A DNA stretch of 64,000 nt from Maledivibacter sp. GTDB lineage: Bacteria > Bacillota > Clostridia > Peptostreptococcales > Caminicellaceae. Within the stretch, counting starts at the first letter, position 1. Each line of letters opens with the position of its first letter. The translations under genes were made by a program, and so were the position numbers. The notes under the pieces were generated by a model. It did no database searches. It had not been told where the DNA came from and saw only the letters and a program-made list of their open reading frames with translations. The stretch covers positions 1 to 64,000 of the forward strand of contig JAOASB010000034.1 of the NCBI GenBank assembly GCA_025210375.1, written 5' to 3'. Positions 31,551-41,317 of this stretch are shown in pieces.

Positions 31551-32885
31551 TTACATAACTCCTTCTGATATTCTAACTATTTCTCTTAATTTTTCCGCTA
31601 ATGGTGTATAGTCCTCTGCAAATTTATTAGAAATAGTAGCTAATTGTTCTCCAAGAGTTCTTAACGATTTACTTAACTCGTCTTTAAGTGTTTCATCTAA
31701 TTGCTCTACTTTATTCTTAAATATCTCCTCCATTTGTTCAACAATAGTTGTTAATTGTACAGAAATATTTTTTGTAACGTCTGTTACTCCTTGATTCATT
31801 TCATTTACGGTCTTAACGACACTATTATTTATCTTGTTAGAAGTATCTTTCATTAAATTGCATTGTGATTTGAATACTTCTTGATTTAATTCAAGTGTTG
31901 TAGCCACTTCATTTGAAAACTGTGTTAAAGTTGTATTAAATCTATTAGTGGTATCTTGGATACATTTATTTATTTCTGGAACTGTTATTTTTAATTCATT
32001 AGTGATATTAGCTAGAGTAGACGTGCATTCTTTAATATCAGACTGATTACTTTTTACTGCTTCAAGAACAGGTATTAATTCCTGAGATAAACTTATCATT
32101 ACATTAGCTCTTTCTGCTATACAGCTCATTGAGCTTTCAACATTTTTTATTCCATCTATTGTTATTTTTAGTTGATCAGTAGTTTGCTCTATATGTATTT
32201 TATAGTTCTCTTGCCATTCCAATAATTTCCCAACAGCTCTATTTAGTTCTTTAAAATTTTCTCCAAACTGTTCATTGATCTTGGTATTAAAATCTCTTAT
32301 TACTTCTTTTAATGCTTCAATCAATGACTTGGAGTTTTGTTCAGCCATCGTTTCTGCAAATGCTTTAAATTGACTAATAAGTTCATCCTGTTTTCTGTTT
32401 AAATCTGTATTTAGTAATTTTATCTCTCTTGTTGTTTCTTCTTGTTTAGCTAAGTTTCTTTTTTCTTTTTCATCCATTCTTCTAAACATTTCTTCATGGC
32501 TTTCAATGATTGACGAGCTTATTATCTTAAGCTCTTTTAAAATTAATGGACCTATATCGTCTTCATCATTTTCAACATCTAAGTTTGAAGGCTTTATTAT
32601 TTTCATACCAATTGATGAAAACATACCTATTACCGATGTAAAGAATGCTGTTTTCATACCCGTTAATAGATCAACCACACTAGTATCCATATCATTAGCA
32701 TTAAACTTAAAAAGTGCATAAGTTATTCCTCCAAATGTTCCAAGAACACCAAGCGAAGCAACGATATTAGGAAGCGCTTTTCTTCCACCATAGTTTTCTT
32801 TTTTGTAATAAACGAATACAGGAACCGCCATAGCAACAATAGTTAATCCAATAATTATTATATTACTTAACGTCATACTCTCCAT
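31551..32885 (-). CDS. zorA: ZorA-like MotA/ExbB-family motor protein with long tail
   Basis: A protein of 444 residues. Membrane helices near 5-25 and 38-60, then the MotA/TolQ core (GGITYALFKFNANDMDTSVV, LLTGMKTAFFTSVIGMFSS). From about residue 110 to the end the chain is a long coiled coil, the tail that in Zorya carries the infection signal inward. It is the first gene of the zorA-zorB-HNH operon. Confidence 0.85.
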   Translation of the reverse strand: MESMTLSNIIIIGLTIVAMAVPVFVYYKKENYGGRKALPNIVASLGVLGTFGGITYALFKFNANDMDTSVVDLLTGMKTAFFTSVIGMFSSIGMKIIKPSNLDVENDEDDIGPLILKELKIISSSIIESHEEMFRRMDEKEKRNLAKQEETTREIKLLNTDLNRKQDELISQFKAFAETMAEQNSKSLIEALKEVIRDFNTKINEQFGENFKELNRAVGKLLEWQENYKIHIEQTTDQLKITIDGIKNVESSMSCIAERANVMISLSQELIPVLEAVKSNQSDIKECTSTLANITNELKITVPEINKCIQDTTNRFNTTLTQFSNEVATTLELNQEVFKSQCNLMKDTSNKINNSVVKTVNEMNQGVTDVTKNISVQLTTIVEQMEEIFKNKVEQLDETLKDELSKSLRTLGEQLATISNKFAEDYTPLAEKLREIVRISEGVM

Positions 32886-32990
32886 CCTCCCAATTTAATA
32901 CTTACTTACTTATAATAGCAATTATTTCCCTGTATTTGAAGTGTTTCGACATATTTTCCCATGCATTTTTATATATTTTTATACTTTTGC

Positions 32991-33019
32991 TTACATATTT
33001 TATATTTTTATGCTACAAT
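32991..33019 (+). promoter_or_regulatory. Promoter of the serine recombinase gene
   Basis: -35 TTACAT (32,991-32,996), 17-base spacer, -10 TACAAT (33,014-33,019). The start codon follows 40 bases later behind AAAGGAGG. Confidence 0.6.
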
Positions 33020-33059
33020 AGTATCGAACACACGTTCCGTTTAAAAGGAGGTCTATTAT

Positions 33060-34727
33060 ATGCCAACAGCAGCAATATACGCAAGAAAATCAAAAGCCAC
33101 TGATAAAGGTGAATCCATAGAAAATCAAATAAAACGCGGACAAGCTCTCTGTGAGCTTCGTGGATGGGACCATGTAGTATATGAGGATTATGACTTCTCA
33201 GGTAAGACCTTAGAACGCCCTTCATTTGAACAAATGATGAAGGATGCTAGAGATGGAAAGTTTAAATACATAGTATGTTATAAACTTGATCGTATCTCTA
33301 GATCAGTTAATGACTTCTCTTCCCTCATTTATGATTTAAATAGCATAGGAATAGGCTTTATTTGTATTAAAGATAACTTTGATACTTCTACCCCTATGGG
33401 TCGAGCAATGATGTATATAACCAGTGTATTCGCTCAATTAGAAAGAGAAACTATTGCCGAGCGTGTTAGGGATAATATGATTGACAGAGCTAAGATGGGA
33501 AAATGGAACGGTGGTCCTATACCCTATGGATTCGATATACATAAATACACTATCGAAAATAATGGTAGAAATAAAAAGGTTTCAAGATTAATTATTAATA
33601 ATGATGAAGCTTCTAAGATCAAGGAGTTTTATAAGTGGTACTCTGAATCAGATGGTTCTATTAGAAATAATGTATTTAAAGTAAATTCACCTGAGTATAA
33701 TTATAAAACTAAAAATGGTGCTCAGTGGAGCCACAACCAAATGTCCAGGTTGCTTCAAAATCCTCTCTATTGTATAGCTGATGAAGCAGCATATGAGTAC
33801 TTTAAAAATCATACTAAGGTTCAAATAGTAAATACTAAAGAAGATTTTAACGGTTCTCATGGCCTTATGTTCTATAACCGAAGAAAACCTCATAAGAAAA
33901 CATCAAGACAAAGACAAGAAGAATACTGGATATTAGTAATCGGTGAACATGAGGGAATAATTCCAGGAGAAATGTACAGAGATGTACAAAACAAGCTAAA
34001 TATTAACAAAAGTAGAGCTCCAAGGTTAGGACAAAGTTCGAAATCTGTCTTAGTAGGTTTAGTTAGGTGTGGTAGATGCGGATCTGCTATGTCTGTTTTC
34101 GGAAATACAAAATCATCTGGAAAAAGATATAAATACTTCAGATGTATTACCAGAGAACAGAAATCCAAATTATTATGCTCTAATATAAACGTTAGAGTCG
34201 ATTTATTGGAGGATTTGGTTATTAAGCATATAAATGGTCTATGCGAAAACAAAAAGTTCGTACAGGAGTTTTTAAAGCGTTCTAATGATGAAATAGATAA
34301 TAAAAAAGTATCTCTAGTAACCAAGAGAAATAAACTTTATAAAGAAATGGATGTCTTAGATAAAGAAATAGATAATCTTGTATCTGCGCTTGGCAAAGGT
34401 ACCCTTCCAGAGCTGATTATTAAAAGGAAGTACAAAGAATTAGAAGAAAAGCAAAAAGGACTTAAGACTAGTCTCAATAAAATTGAATATGAACTTAATA
34501 GTAATTATGAATATAGTTATGATCTGGAAAGCATTATGAAATATATAAAGGATTTTAAAAATTCTTATGGGTATTTAGATTTTGATGAGAGAAGAAAGTT
34601 ACTGAAGAGTATCGTTAAAGAAATTATTGTAGATGGAGATAAAGTTAAGATGGAACTCTATTTTGTTCCCAATGAAAAGTATGATAATTTGTCATTTTGC
34701 CTACACACGGACATGGGTTCATACTAG
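33060..34727 (+). CDS. Large serine recombinase (integrase) of the element
   Basis: A protein of 555 residues. The catalytic domain has Ser11 (ARKSKAT) and YKLDRISRS at 74-82. It is followed by a recombinase domain ([23 protein letters not shown]), a zinc ribbon with Cys337, 340, 362 and 373, and a coiled-coil motif at about 405-480 that controls the direction of recombination. It is the integrase that placed the element in comM. Its last six or seven codons and stop lie in comM-derived sequence, so the C terminus depends on integration. Confidence 0.93.
   Translation: MPTAAIYARKSKATDKGESIENQIKRGQALCELRGWDHVVYEDYDFSGKTLERPSFEQMMKDARDGKFKYIVCYKLDRISRSVNDFSSLIYDLNSIGIGFICIKDNFDTSTPMGRAMMYITSVFAQLERETIAERVRDNMIDRAKMGKWNGGPIPYGFDIHKYTIENNGRNKKVSRLIINNDEASKIKEFYKWYSESDGSIRNNVFKVNSPEYNYKTKNGAQWSHNQMSRLLQNPLYCIADEAAYEYFKNHTKVQIVNTKEDFNGSHGLMFYNRRKPHKKTSRQRQEEYWILVIGEHEGIIPGEMYRDVQNKLNINKSRAPRLGQSSKSVLVGLVRCGRCGSAMSVFGNTKSSGKRYKYFRCITREQKSKLLCSNINVRVDLLEDLVIKHINGLCENKKFVQEFLKRSNDEIDNKKVSLVTKRNKLYKEMDVLDKEIDNLVSALGKGTLPELIIKRKYKELEEKQKGLKTSLNKIEYELNSNYEYSYDLESIMKYIKDFKNSYGYLDFDERRKLLKSIVKEIIVDGDKVKMELYFVPNEKYDNLSFCLHTDMGSY
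34703..34716. other. Attachment-site core at the element/comM junction
   Basis: On the comM strand the codons ATG-AAC-CCA-TGT-CCG-TGT are intact and then depart from comM. The crossover should lie in the stretch ACACACGGACATGG; the GG at 34,709-34,710 is a plausible central pair. The exact core needs the left junction or an empty site. Confidence 0.65.
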
Positions 34728-35763
34728 CAACCATGATAAATTTCGATGGATAAGTCACAGTTGCATTTACCCTTGAGATAGTCACTTCTTCATCTTCCAT
34801 AGGCTGCCTTAGGACTTCTAATACACTTTTCTGAAATTCCGTAAGTTCATCTAAGAAAAGCACTCCTAAATGTGCTAGGGAAACGTCGCCGGGTTTAGGG
34901 ATTTTGCCGCCTCCTATTAAAGAAACCCTTGAGGCAGTGTGATGTGGAGCTATAAAGGGTCTACTCTTTATTAATGAAGCATTACTTGGCAAAAGACCTG
35001 AAATGCTATATATTTTGGTTACTTCTATGGACTCTTCTATATCCATATCGGGAAGTATAGTAGGGAATCTCCTTGCCAACATTGTCTTACCAGACCCCGG
35101 TGGCCCAATTAGTATAATATTATGTCCACCGGCGGCTGCTATTTCAAAGGCTCTAATAACACTTTGCTGACCCGAAACTTCATTAAAGTCCATATCATAA
35201 GTTTTTTCACTTTTATCTCTGTCATAGGTATTAGCATATATTTTTGAATTTGTTTCTCCATTAAAATACTTTATTATCCCTGACAAATCATCAAAGGGAT
35301 AGATTTCCATGTCTTCAATTATATTTGCTTCATAATAATTTTCCCTAGGTAAAACCACCTTTTTATATCCCTTTTCTCTCAGTGAAATAACTATGGGAAG
35401 CACTCCTATAACTCTATTGAGCCTGCCATTTAATGATAATTCACCTATAAAAGCAAATTCCGACAGCTCTTTATTCATAATTTGCTGTGAAGCAGTTAAT
35501 AGTCCTATTGCAATAGGCAAGTCTAAGTGGGTTCCCTCTTTCTTAGTATTGGCCGGTGCTAAATTTATAGTTATTCTTTTTATAGGAAAACTAAAGCCCG
35601 AGTTCTTTATGGCTGCTCTTATTCTTTCCTTGGATTCCCTTACTGCAATATCGGGAAGTCCAACAATAGAAAATGATGGTAACCCATTAGATATATCCGT
35701 TTCTACATTTACTATCTCCCCATCCAGCCCCTTGAGAACACAGCTAATTATATTTGATAACAC
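34710..35763 (-). pseudogene. comM: comM (YifB, Mg-chelatase-like ATPase), interrupted
   Basis: The frame begins with GTG 35,763, behind AAAGGAGG, and gives about 345 of the usual 505 or so residues. It holds the N-terminal Lon-like domain ([20 protein letters not shown]), Walker [10 protein letters not shown], Walker [10 protein letters not shown] and ends at MNPCPC. The second half is replaced by 23 unrelated codons from the element to 34,645. ComM helps natural transformation by extending homologous exchange. Integration disrupts it; precise excision would restore it. Confidence 0.93.
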
Positions 35764-35784
35764 CCAAAAACCTCCTTTTACCAA

Positions 35785-36040
35785 GAATATTCTAAGGCCA
35801 TGAATTATATTGGTATAATGCTTTATCTCTCATATAATTCAATATCAATATATAAATTCCTTCATTTTTTTACATTTTTTTCTTTCATTTACATATAGAA
35901 CATTTTTTATTTAAAATTTATTAGTATCATGATATTTTTTAAGTTTTTATTTTACAAATTTCCTTAACAAATTAACTTACCTTAGAATATTATACTAATG
36001 AGCAAAAGAAAATTTTTCAAAATAATATGGAGGTGAATTA
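35785..36040. other. AT-rich divergent intergenic region
   Basis: No further gene is seen. The region separates comM from the plus-strand gene at 36,041 and should contain promoters for both, but no unique one stands out in this T-rich stretch. Confidence 0.4.
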
Positions 36041-36205
36041 ATGGCTGGTAATTTATTTGATGGTTTACTGGGTGGCATTGGTGAAGATAATAGTTTATTG
36101 TTTTTGATACTGCTGTTCTTCCTATTTAGTGGCAGTGGTAGTAATATTTTGGGAGATTTCTTAGGTGGCGTTGGTGGTGGTCCACGTCAATCTGGCCATC
36201 GTTGA
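36041..36205 (+). CDS. Small Gly-rich membrane protein (54 aa)
   Basis: ATG at 36,041 follows GGAGGTG and encodes 54 residues: Gly-rich ends (LFDGLLGGIG and GGVGGGPRQSG) around a hydrophobic middle (NSLLFLILLFFLFSG). The form resembles small spore or cell-surface proteins of Clostridia. It is followed by a terminator. Confidence 0.65.
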   Translation: MAGNLFDGLLGGIGEDNSLLFLILLFFLFSGSGSNILGDFLGGVGGGPRQSGHR

Positions 36206-36248
36206 GGATAGTTTTAATGAAAAGTATATTTCTCAATATATTTTCAAG

Positions 36249-36273
36249 AGCTGAGGGGTCCTCAGCTTTTTTT
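36249..36273 (+). terminator. Rho-independent terminator
   Basis: AGCTGAGG/CCTCAGCT stem (36,249-36,256 and 36,260-36,267), three-base loop, then seven T. It follows the small Gly-rich protein gene. Confidence 0.88.
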
Positions 36274-36482
36274 AATAGGGTTTTATTGATTAAAGAAATG
36301 TCATATTTAATATAGTTTGAAATCACCCAAGCTATATCATATTTGTTATATAAGCCTTGGTCACTTTACCATATCATATTAAATATAATATATTACCACT
36401 TTCCCTACATCTATAATTTTTAACATTCTAATAGGTATATGCATATTATAGTATAAAAACCATTTAAAATGGAGTGGTGAAT

Positions 36483-37043
36483 ATGTATCGTAGATCTATG
36501 AAGCCCCATAGACCCCCTAGGTCTAATGAACCTCGCAAGCCGCAAAACTGCTTTAAGCATTGTGCTTTTACGTATACTGTTAAGCTAGGAGATACACTCT
36601 ATAAGATTTTATCGGATTTCAATGTAAATATTCATGAATTAAAAAGATATAACCTTCATATACGTAACCTAAATCATATTATTCCTGGTGATGTGCTATG
36701 TATTCCGAAACCAAGACCATACTGTTCCTTCTTAACCCCTACAGATAGTGCGCCTTTAGATTCCTACGTTGTTATTGCAGAATCAAATGGAATTTATCTC
36801 TTAGCAAATTTACCATCTATCACAGAATTAAAGGGGGATTTTGATGAATATTATGCTTATGCTGTTAATCCCTTTGGTAAAAATTTTGCTAAACTTTCAT
36901 GTATCTCAAATAACCCGACCATTTGGTCAGGTCAGATTAATATGATAGAATTAAATCCATTTACAAGAATCTATGTAAGTGCAACAAATGGCAAAAAAAA
37001 ATCCGATCAAGCTAATGAGCTTATACTGTTTGAAAGCACTTAA
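36483..37043 (+). CDS. LysM-domain protein
   Basis: I choose ATG 36,483, eight bases after TGGAG; GTG 36,474 is also open. The product has 186 residues. After a basic Pro-rich start, a LysM domain spans about 28-72 (YTVKLGDTLYKILSDF, INVHELKRYN-like, IIPGDVLCIPKP). The C-terminal 110 residues form an unknown strand-rich domain. No signal peptide is visible, so a spore-coat or inner-wall role is more likely than secretion. Confidence 0.8.
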   Translation: MYRRSMKPHRPPRSNEPRKPQNCFKHCAFTYTVKLGDTLYKILSDFNVNIHELKRYNLHIRNLNHIIPGDVLCIPKPRPYCSFLTPTDSAPLDSYVVIAESNGIYLLANLPSITELKGDFDEYYAYAVNPFGKNFAKLSCISNNPTIWSGQINMIELNPFTRIYVSATNGKKKSDQANELILFEST

Positions 37044-37108
37044 GCACTTTAAAAAATTATCATTTTTCATCTTTTTTAAGCCCTAAACCCAGATTGTTTT
37101 CGGCTTAA

Positions 37109-37263
37109 GACACATTCAAAAAATAAACCAGTCATCTTACTCATACTTTTCATTTTTTTCCCCAATACTCAATCATTTGCATACAGTGGGTATCGGTGTG
37201 ATTGAGTGCTTAGAAAATAATAAAACTTACTTCGTAATATGACTAGTTTATTTTTCATATGTC
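37109..37263. repeat. Palindromic MITE-like element 1
   Basis: The left arm (37,109-37,140) and right arm (37,234-37,263) are inverted repeats that share GACA, AAAAATAAAC, AGTCAT and TTAC. A second inner palindrome, ACTCAATCA/TGATTGAGT, sits near 37,167-37,207. No gene lies inside. A half copy occurs at 53,590. Confidence 0.75.
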
Positions 37264-37302
37264 CTAATATCTCTGTTAGAACCAGTCTTTTATGCATTAA
37301 TC

Positions 37303-37665
37303 CTAACAAACAATATTTTCTATATGATTAATTTTTGCTTTATTAAAATCATTTAAAAATACTTCAATGGCATCAACCCTAATATCTGAATCATGAATTC
37401 TATTTTGACTCAAATAGAAATTGATGGTCTTTAATATCCTATTTATTTTAACCCCATTTATTGCTTCAATAGGTCTACCATAGCTTGAAGCATGTCTAGT
37501 TTTAACTTCTATAAATATATAATAACTCTTAAGCTTAGCAATAATATCAATTTCTCCAAACCTACACCGATAATTGCGATCCAATATCCTATAACCCTTC
37601 TGTCTGAGAAACTGAACAGCTAAATCTTCCCCCATGTCCCCTATTTTTTTTGTGTTCAAAAACAA
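37303..37665 (-). CDS. yraN: YraN/UPF0102 endonuclease-fold protein
   Basis: A protein of 120 residues. It has GDMGEDLAVQFLRQKGY, the RFGEIDIIAK and FIEVKTR motifs of the restriction-endonuclease-like fold (Asp and Glu-x-Lys). The family is usually next to rnhB and comM, as here. Its cellular task is unresolved; a role in DNA processing is assumed from the fold. Confidence 0.93.
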   Translation of the reverse strand: MFLNTKKIGDMGEDLAVQFLRQKGYRILDRNYRCRFGEIDIIAKLKSYYIFIEVKTRHASSYGRPIEAINGVKINRILKTINFYLSQNRIHDSDIRVDAIEVFLNDFNKAKINHIENIVC

Positions 37666-37672
37666 TTTCCCC

Positions 37673-37930
37673 CTATTCTTTATCCAATCTAGCTATAAAT
37701 GTTAAAACCTCCGCAACTACATTATAAAGCTCTGGTGGTATTTCGTCCCCAATTGATAAATTATATAATTGCTTAGAAAGTTTTTCGTCTTTATATATGG
37801 GAATATCATTTTCTTTAGCAATTTCATTTATTTTCTCAGCGGTAAGTCCTTTTCCCTGGGCAATAACCTTAGGTGCTGTATCCTTTTCAGAATTATATCT
37901 TAAGGCGTTGGCTATTTTTTTCTTTTTCAT
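37673..37930 (-). CDS. FhlB/YlqH-like EscU C-terminal homologue
   Basis: A protein of 85 residues. The chain (IANALRYNSEKDTAPKVIAQ, GLTAEKINEIAKENDIPI, LYNLSIGDEIPPELY) is the cytoplasmic part of the FlhB/EscU switch family without the NPTH cleavage site. In B. subtilis ylqH occupies the same place. It starts five bases after the neighbour upstream, forming an operon with it. Confidence 0.85.
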   Translation of the reverse strand: MKKKKIANALRYNSEKDTAPKVIAQGKGLTAEKINEIAKENDIPIYKDEKLSKQLYNLSIGDEIPPELYNVVAEVLTFIARLDKE

Positions 37931-37934
37931 ATGA

Positions 37935-39455
37935 TTACACCCTTATATCCAATGTATTTAATCTACTTTTATTATCCATATCTATGTTTGTTAGGTTAAT
38001 ACTTTCCTCTGAAACTTTATATTTAAATAGAATACTATTAAAATCATATTTATTAAGACTATCGTACAAAATTTTCTCTTTGAATTTAATAATATTTTTG
38101 ACCTTTTCATTATGTACTCTAAAATTTAAGCTTAAATCCTTTTTATTTAATTCAATTAATACCTGCACCAAATCCAAGTTATTTGTATTTAAGGATATAA
38201 ATATATTAGTGCCATTTTCACTCTTTTTTTTGTTGCGTTTAGCGTCCTTATTGATATATATATCAAGATTTTTAAGGGAATTGTTTACATGTAATGGTAC
38301 CTGAATAAAATTAATGTTATCATTTAATTTATTGACAAAATCTAATGAAGTTTTTAATTCTTCAATATGCTTGTTTACAATGGATTTTGCTTCTATACCC
38401 AAGGAACTATCCTTTATAGTTTCCAACCGCTCAAATAACTCTTTCATAATCGAATTAAATTTATCCTTTTCCTTTAAATTAGATATATCAAATTTTCGTA
38501 ATAAGTCTATAAGTTGATTCTTAGTATTTATTTCTTTATTATTTATTTCTTTATTATTTATTTCTTTATTATTTTTTTCTGTCCTATCAATTTCTTTTGT
38601 TCCATCATTTTTTTCTAATTCTTTAAGAAGCCCTTGAATTTGATTGGTAATGGTTTTTTCTCCCAATATGATATTGTTCAATAAAGCAAAATTTTTAGTG
38701 CTAAAATTCATATTATTTTTAAGCATAAATACTAATTTTTCTAAGGAAATATTACTATTATTATCAAATAGATCCTTAATAAATATTGTGTCAGTATTGG
38801 CCTTGTTAACTTCCGAATTAGTTTTATTGACCTCTATAGGGGCACTTTTATCAACATTTTCTTTTGCAATTACTCTTTCCCCATCATGCTGAATATCATC
38901 CTGTACATTGATTTTCCCTGCGGTAATTTCAATTTCCCTTTGTATAAGATTTTTTAGTACTTCTTTAATATCATCATTTATGATTTGAGAACTAATGGGT
39001 ATATCATTATTTTTTACAAATTCAGCAAGTTTACCATAATAATTTTTTGTAGACAATAATTTATCAACATTATCCTTAGTTATTGGTATTTGATTTTTAT
39101 ATAAAAGCTCAATTAAATCTTTATTGTTATCGTCTACCTTAATACCTATTTGAGACAGCTTGTCTTCTAAGGAATGGGATGAAGGTATATTGCTTTTTAT
39201 AAATAACTTATCATCAATCTTATCACTAACAATAAACTCAACGGTATCCCCAACATTATAGCCAATTGCTGAAGCATCCTTTGCTTCCAATGTGAGGTTA
39301 TTATGCATCTCTAGGGTTATTAGATCCCCTAACATTGCCGTAACCTTTGCCTTAAATATATCTCCCACATTTAGTCTAGATAATACATCGTTGTTCATTG
39401 AACTATTTTTATTATAGACTAGATTAATTAAATTTTGTATTTCCATAATTATCAC
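37935..39455 (-). CDS. YlqG/FliK-like large protein
   Basis: A 506-residue protein. The N terminus (DVLSRLNVGDIFKAKVTAML, LITLEMHNNLTLEAKDAS) is a small beta domain; the middle is polar and low-complexity with NKEIN repeated about three times (38,525-38,575); the C-terminal 100 residues (IFISLNTNNLDLVQVLIE, LSLNFRVHNEKVKNIIKF) resemble the FliK hook-length control domain. With the FhlB-like gene it forms a pair of flagellar-export-like proteins without other flagellar genes nearby. Function unknown. Confidence 0.7.
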   Translation of the reverse strand: MIIMEIQNLINLVYNKNSSMNNDVLSRLNVGDIFKAKVTAMLGDLITLEMHNNLTLEAKDASAIGYNVGDTVEFIVSDKIDDKLFIKSNIPSSHSLEDKLSQIGIKVDDNNKDLIELLYKNQIPITKDNVDKLLSTKNYYGKLAEFVKNNDIPISSQIINDDIKEVLKNLIQREIEITAGKINVQDDIQHDGERVIAKENVDKSAPIEVNKTNSEVNKANTDTIFIKDLFDNNSNISLEKLVFMLKNNMNFSTKNFALLNNIILGEKTITNQIQGLLKELEKNDGTKEIDRTEKNNKEINNKEINNKEINTKNQLIDLLRKFDISNLKEKDKFNSIMKELFERLETIKDSSLGIEAKSIVNKHIEELKTSLDFVNKLNDNINFIQVPLHVNNSLKNLDIYINKDAKRNKKKSENGTNIFISLNTNNLDLVQVLIELNKKDLSLNFRVHNEKVKNIIKFKEKILYDSLNKYDFNSILFKYKVSEESINLTNIDMDNKSRLNTLDIRV

Positions 39456-39542
39456 CCTATATATAATTTAAGAAAATCTTAACCCGTATATTCAAGGACA
39501 CAAGAGAGTTTTGAATCTTCTATGAATAGTCTGGACTCAATA

Positions 39543-40319
39543 CTACTTTAATATGTTCTTAAGAAAGCTTTTCCTATGCAGAGGAGTTATGCCGTATTTT
39601 TCTATAGCTTCATAATGTTCCTTTGTACCATACCCCTTATGCTTTGAAAAATTATATCCTGGATATTCCTTTTCATAATCTTTAACCAAACTATCTCTAG
39701 TCACCTTTGCTATAATTGATGCGGCTGCAATTGATATGCTTTTACTATCTCCCTTAATTATACTTTTCTGCTTAATATGTATATCGGCTATTTCTAATGC
39801 ATCAATTAACAAAAAATCCGGTTTCACCTTTAATGAGTTAATGGCTTGTTTCATTGCAAGCTTTGTAGCATTAAATATGTTTATTTTATCAATGGTTTCA
39901 TTGTCCACAATCCCGACTCCAATTGCTAATGCTTTTTCTTGAATCTTAATAAATAATTGCTCCCTTTTTTTCTCAGATATCTTCTTAGAATCATTAACTC
40001 CAACAATCATTTCACCCTTAGGTAAAATCACGGCAGCAGCAACCACTGGTCCAGCTAAGGGACCTCTACCTGCTTCATCTAAACCAGCAATCAAGTTGTA
40101 GCCCAGATTAAAGGTATTTGTTTCTATTGACCACATTTTCTTCAATCTTTCTAATTCCTTTTTGATACCTTCCTGCTCCTTTTTAAGCTTTAAAGCTAAT
40201 TTATTAACAGTTTTCCTTGTATCTTGATTCAAAATATCTATGTAAGAGTATTTTTCCTCTTGCTCTAACCCACTTATATATTTCTCAATTTCTTTAAATG
40301 ACATTTTTGAAATATCCAT
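39543..40319 (-). CDS. rnhB: Ribonuclease HII
   Basis: A protein of 258 residues. The active-site segment GLDEAGRGPLAGPVVAAAV provides Asp and Glu, and later Asp residues occur in LLIDALEI and DSKSISIAAASIIAKVTRD. It removes RNA from RNA-DNA hybrids and single ribonucleotides from DNA. The N-terminal 75 residues are helical, as in the B. subtilis enzyme. It is separated from rbgA by a terminator. Confidence 0.96.
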   Translation of the reverse strand: MDISKMSFKEIEKYISGLEQEEKYSYIDILNQDTRKTVNKLALKLKKEQEGIKKELERLKKMWSIETNTFNLGYNLIAGLDEAGRGPLAGPVVAAAVILPKGEMIVGVNDSKKISEKKREQLFIKIQEKALAIGVGIVDNETIDKINIFNATKLAMKQAINSLKVKPDFLLIDALEIADIHIKQKSIIKGDSKSISIAAASIIAKVTRDSLVKDYEKEYPGYNFSKHKGYGTKEHYEAIEKYGITPLHRKSFLKNILK

Positions 40320-40376
40320 AGCTCAAACCCTTTCTAAATTTAATTATTTTAATAAGAAAATTATAACATAATATAA

Positions 40377-40411
40377 AAAATAGAAAGCACAATTTTTATG
40401 CTTCCTATTTT
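40377..40411 (-). terminator. Terminator after rbgA
   Basis: AAAATAGaAAGCA pairs with TGCTTcCTATTTT around a short loop; the minus strand then runs into T residues. Confidence 0.75.
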
Positions 40412-40460
40412 AATGTATTATTATTTTTTCCCCATTAGGAATCCCCTAATACTTGGAACT

Positions 40461-41312
40461 CTAAATATCCTCAGGACTTTCCAGGGTTATTTTCCCAAGG
40501 GTTCCTTTTCTAAATTCATCTAATATTATCTTAGAAACCTTAGTGTAATCTATTACTCCACCGGAGCGTATACAGCCCCTCTTTTTACCTATATTCTCCA
40601 TATTTATTACAGGATTTTCGTCCAGCTCCTCAAGCTTATACCTATCCTTTAAGCTATTAGGATAATTAACCGATAGTTTTTCTAGGAACTTAACGCATAA
40701 CTCATCAATATCCAATATCTCATCCTTTATAGCCCCTGTGAAAGCCAGATTTAAACCTACTTCTTGATCTTCAATCTTAGGCCAAAGTATCCCAGGAGTA
40801 TCAAAAAGCTCTAAATCTTTTCTTAATCTAATCCACTGTTTTCCCCTAGTCACCCCTGGCTTATTACCAGTCTTTGCTGTTTTTTTACCAGCCAATTTGT
40901 TTATTAATGAGGATTTACCTACATTGGGTATACCTACAATCATGACTCTAATAGCCCTTACCTTACGTCCTTTGTTCTTCATAGCATCTATTTTATCTTT
41001 TACAGAATTTTTAACGGCATCAATTAGATTGTTCATACCTTCACCTGTAATAGAATTAACGGGGATAGCTTTAATCCCCTTGTTCCCATAAAATGAAATC
41101 CAATTGTTTAGTTTCTTTGAATCTGACAAATCAGACTTATTCAAAATAATAACCTTTGGCTTATTCCCAATTAGATTATCAATATCGGGATTTTTACTAC
41201 TTATAGGTATTCTAGCATCTAAAAGCTCTATAACAACATCTACAAGCTTCAGATTACTTTTAATAAGCTCCTTGGTCTTCTTCATATGCCCAGGATACCA
41301 ATTTATAATCAT
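40461..41312 (-). CDS. rbgA: Ribosome biogenesis GTPase RbgA (YlqF)
   Basis: I start it at ATG 41,312 (MIINWYPGHMKKTKE), six bases after GAGTGGTG; the product has 283 residues. The GTPase motifs are circularly permuted: NKSD (G4) precedes GIPNVGKSS (G1) and DTPG (G3). It promotes late assembly of the 50S subunit. It follows lepB with a small gap. The C-terminal ANTAR-like helical part is complete. Confidence 0.95.
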   Translation of the reverse strand: MIINWYPGHMKKTKELIKSNLKLVDVVIELLDARIPISSKNPDIDNLIGNKPKVIILNKSDLSDSKKLNNWISFYGNKGIKAIPVNSITGEGMNNLIDAVKNSVKDKIDAMKNKGRKVRAIRVMIVGIPNVGKSSLINKLAGKKTAKTGNKPGVTRGKQWIRLRKDLELFDTPGILWPKIEDQEVGLNLAFTGAIKDEILDIDELCVKFLEKLSVNYPNSLKDRYKLEELDENPVINMENIGKKRGCIRSGGVIDYTKVSKIILDEFRKGTLGKITLESPEDI

Positions 41313-41317
41313 ATACA

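Larger units (their letters stand above)
1..34710. mobile_element. Integrated plasmid-like element in comM (left end outside window)
   Basis: Everything left of about 34,710 is foreign to the conserved chromosomal order on the right. A large serine recombinase lies at the right edge and reads into a comM gene that loses homology at the codons for NPCPC. The 3' part of comM, and dprA that usually follows it, are not seen, so the left junction must lie before position 1 and the element exceeds 34.7 kb. Its contents are a Tad-like secretion locus, replication and partition genes, and defence-like cargo. No relaxase or VirD4 coupling protein is visible, so whether it is conjugative cannot be judged from this window. 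Confidence 0.82.

Noticed and set aside
36126..36326. 66-residue minus-strand ORF
   Set aside because: It overlaps the small Gly-rich gene and its terminator and has no ribosome site.
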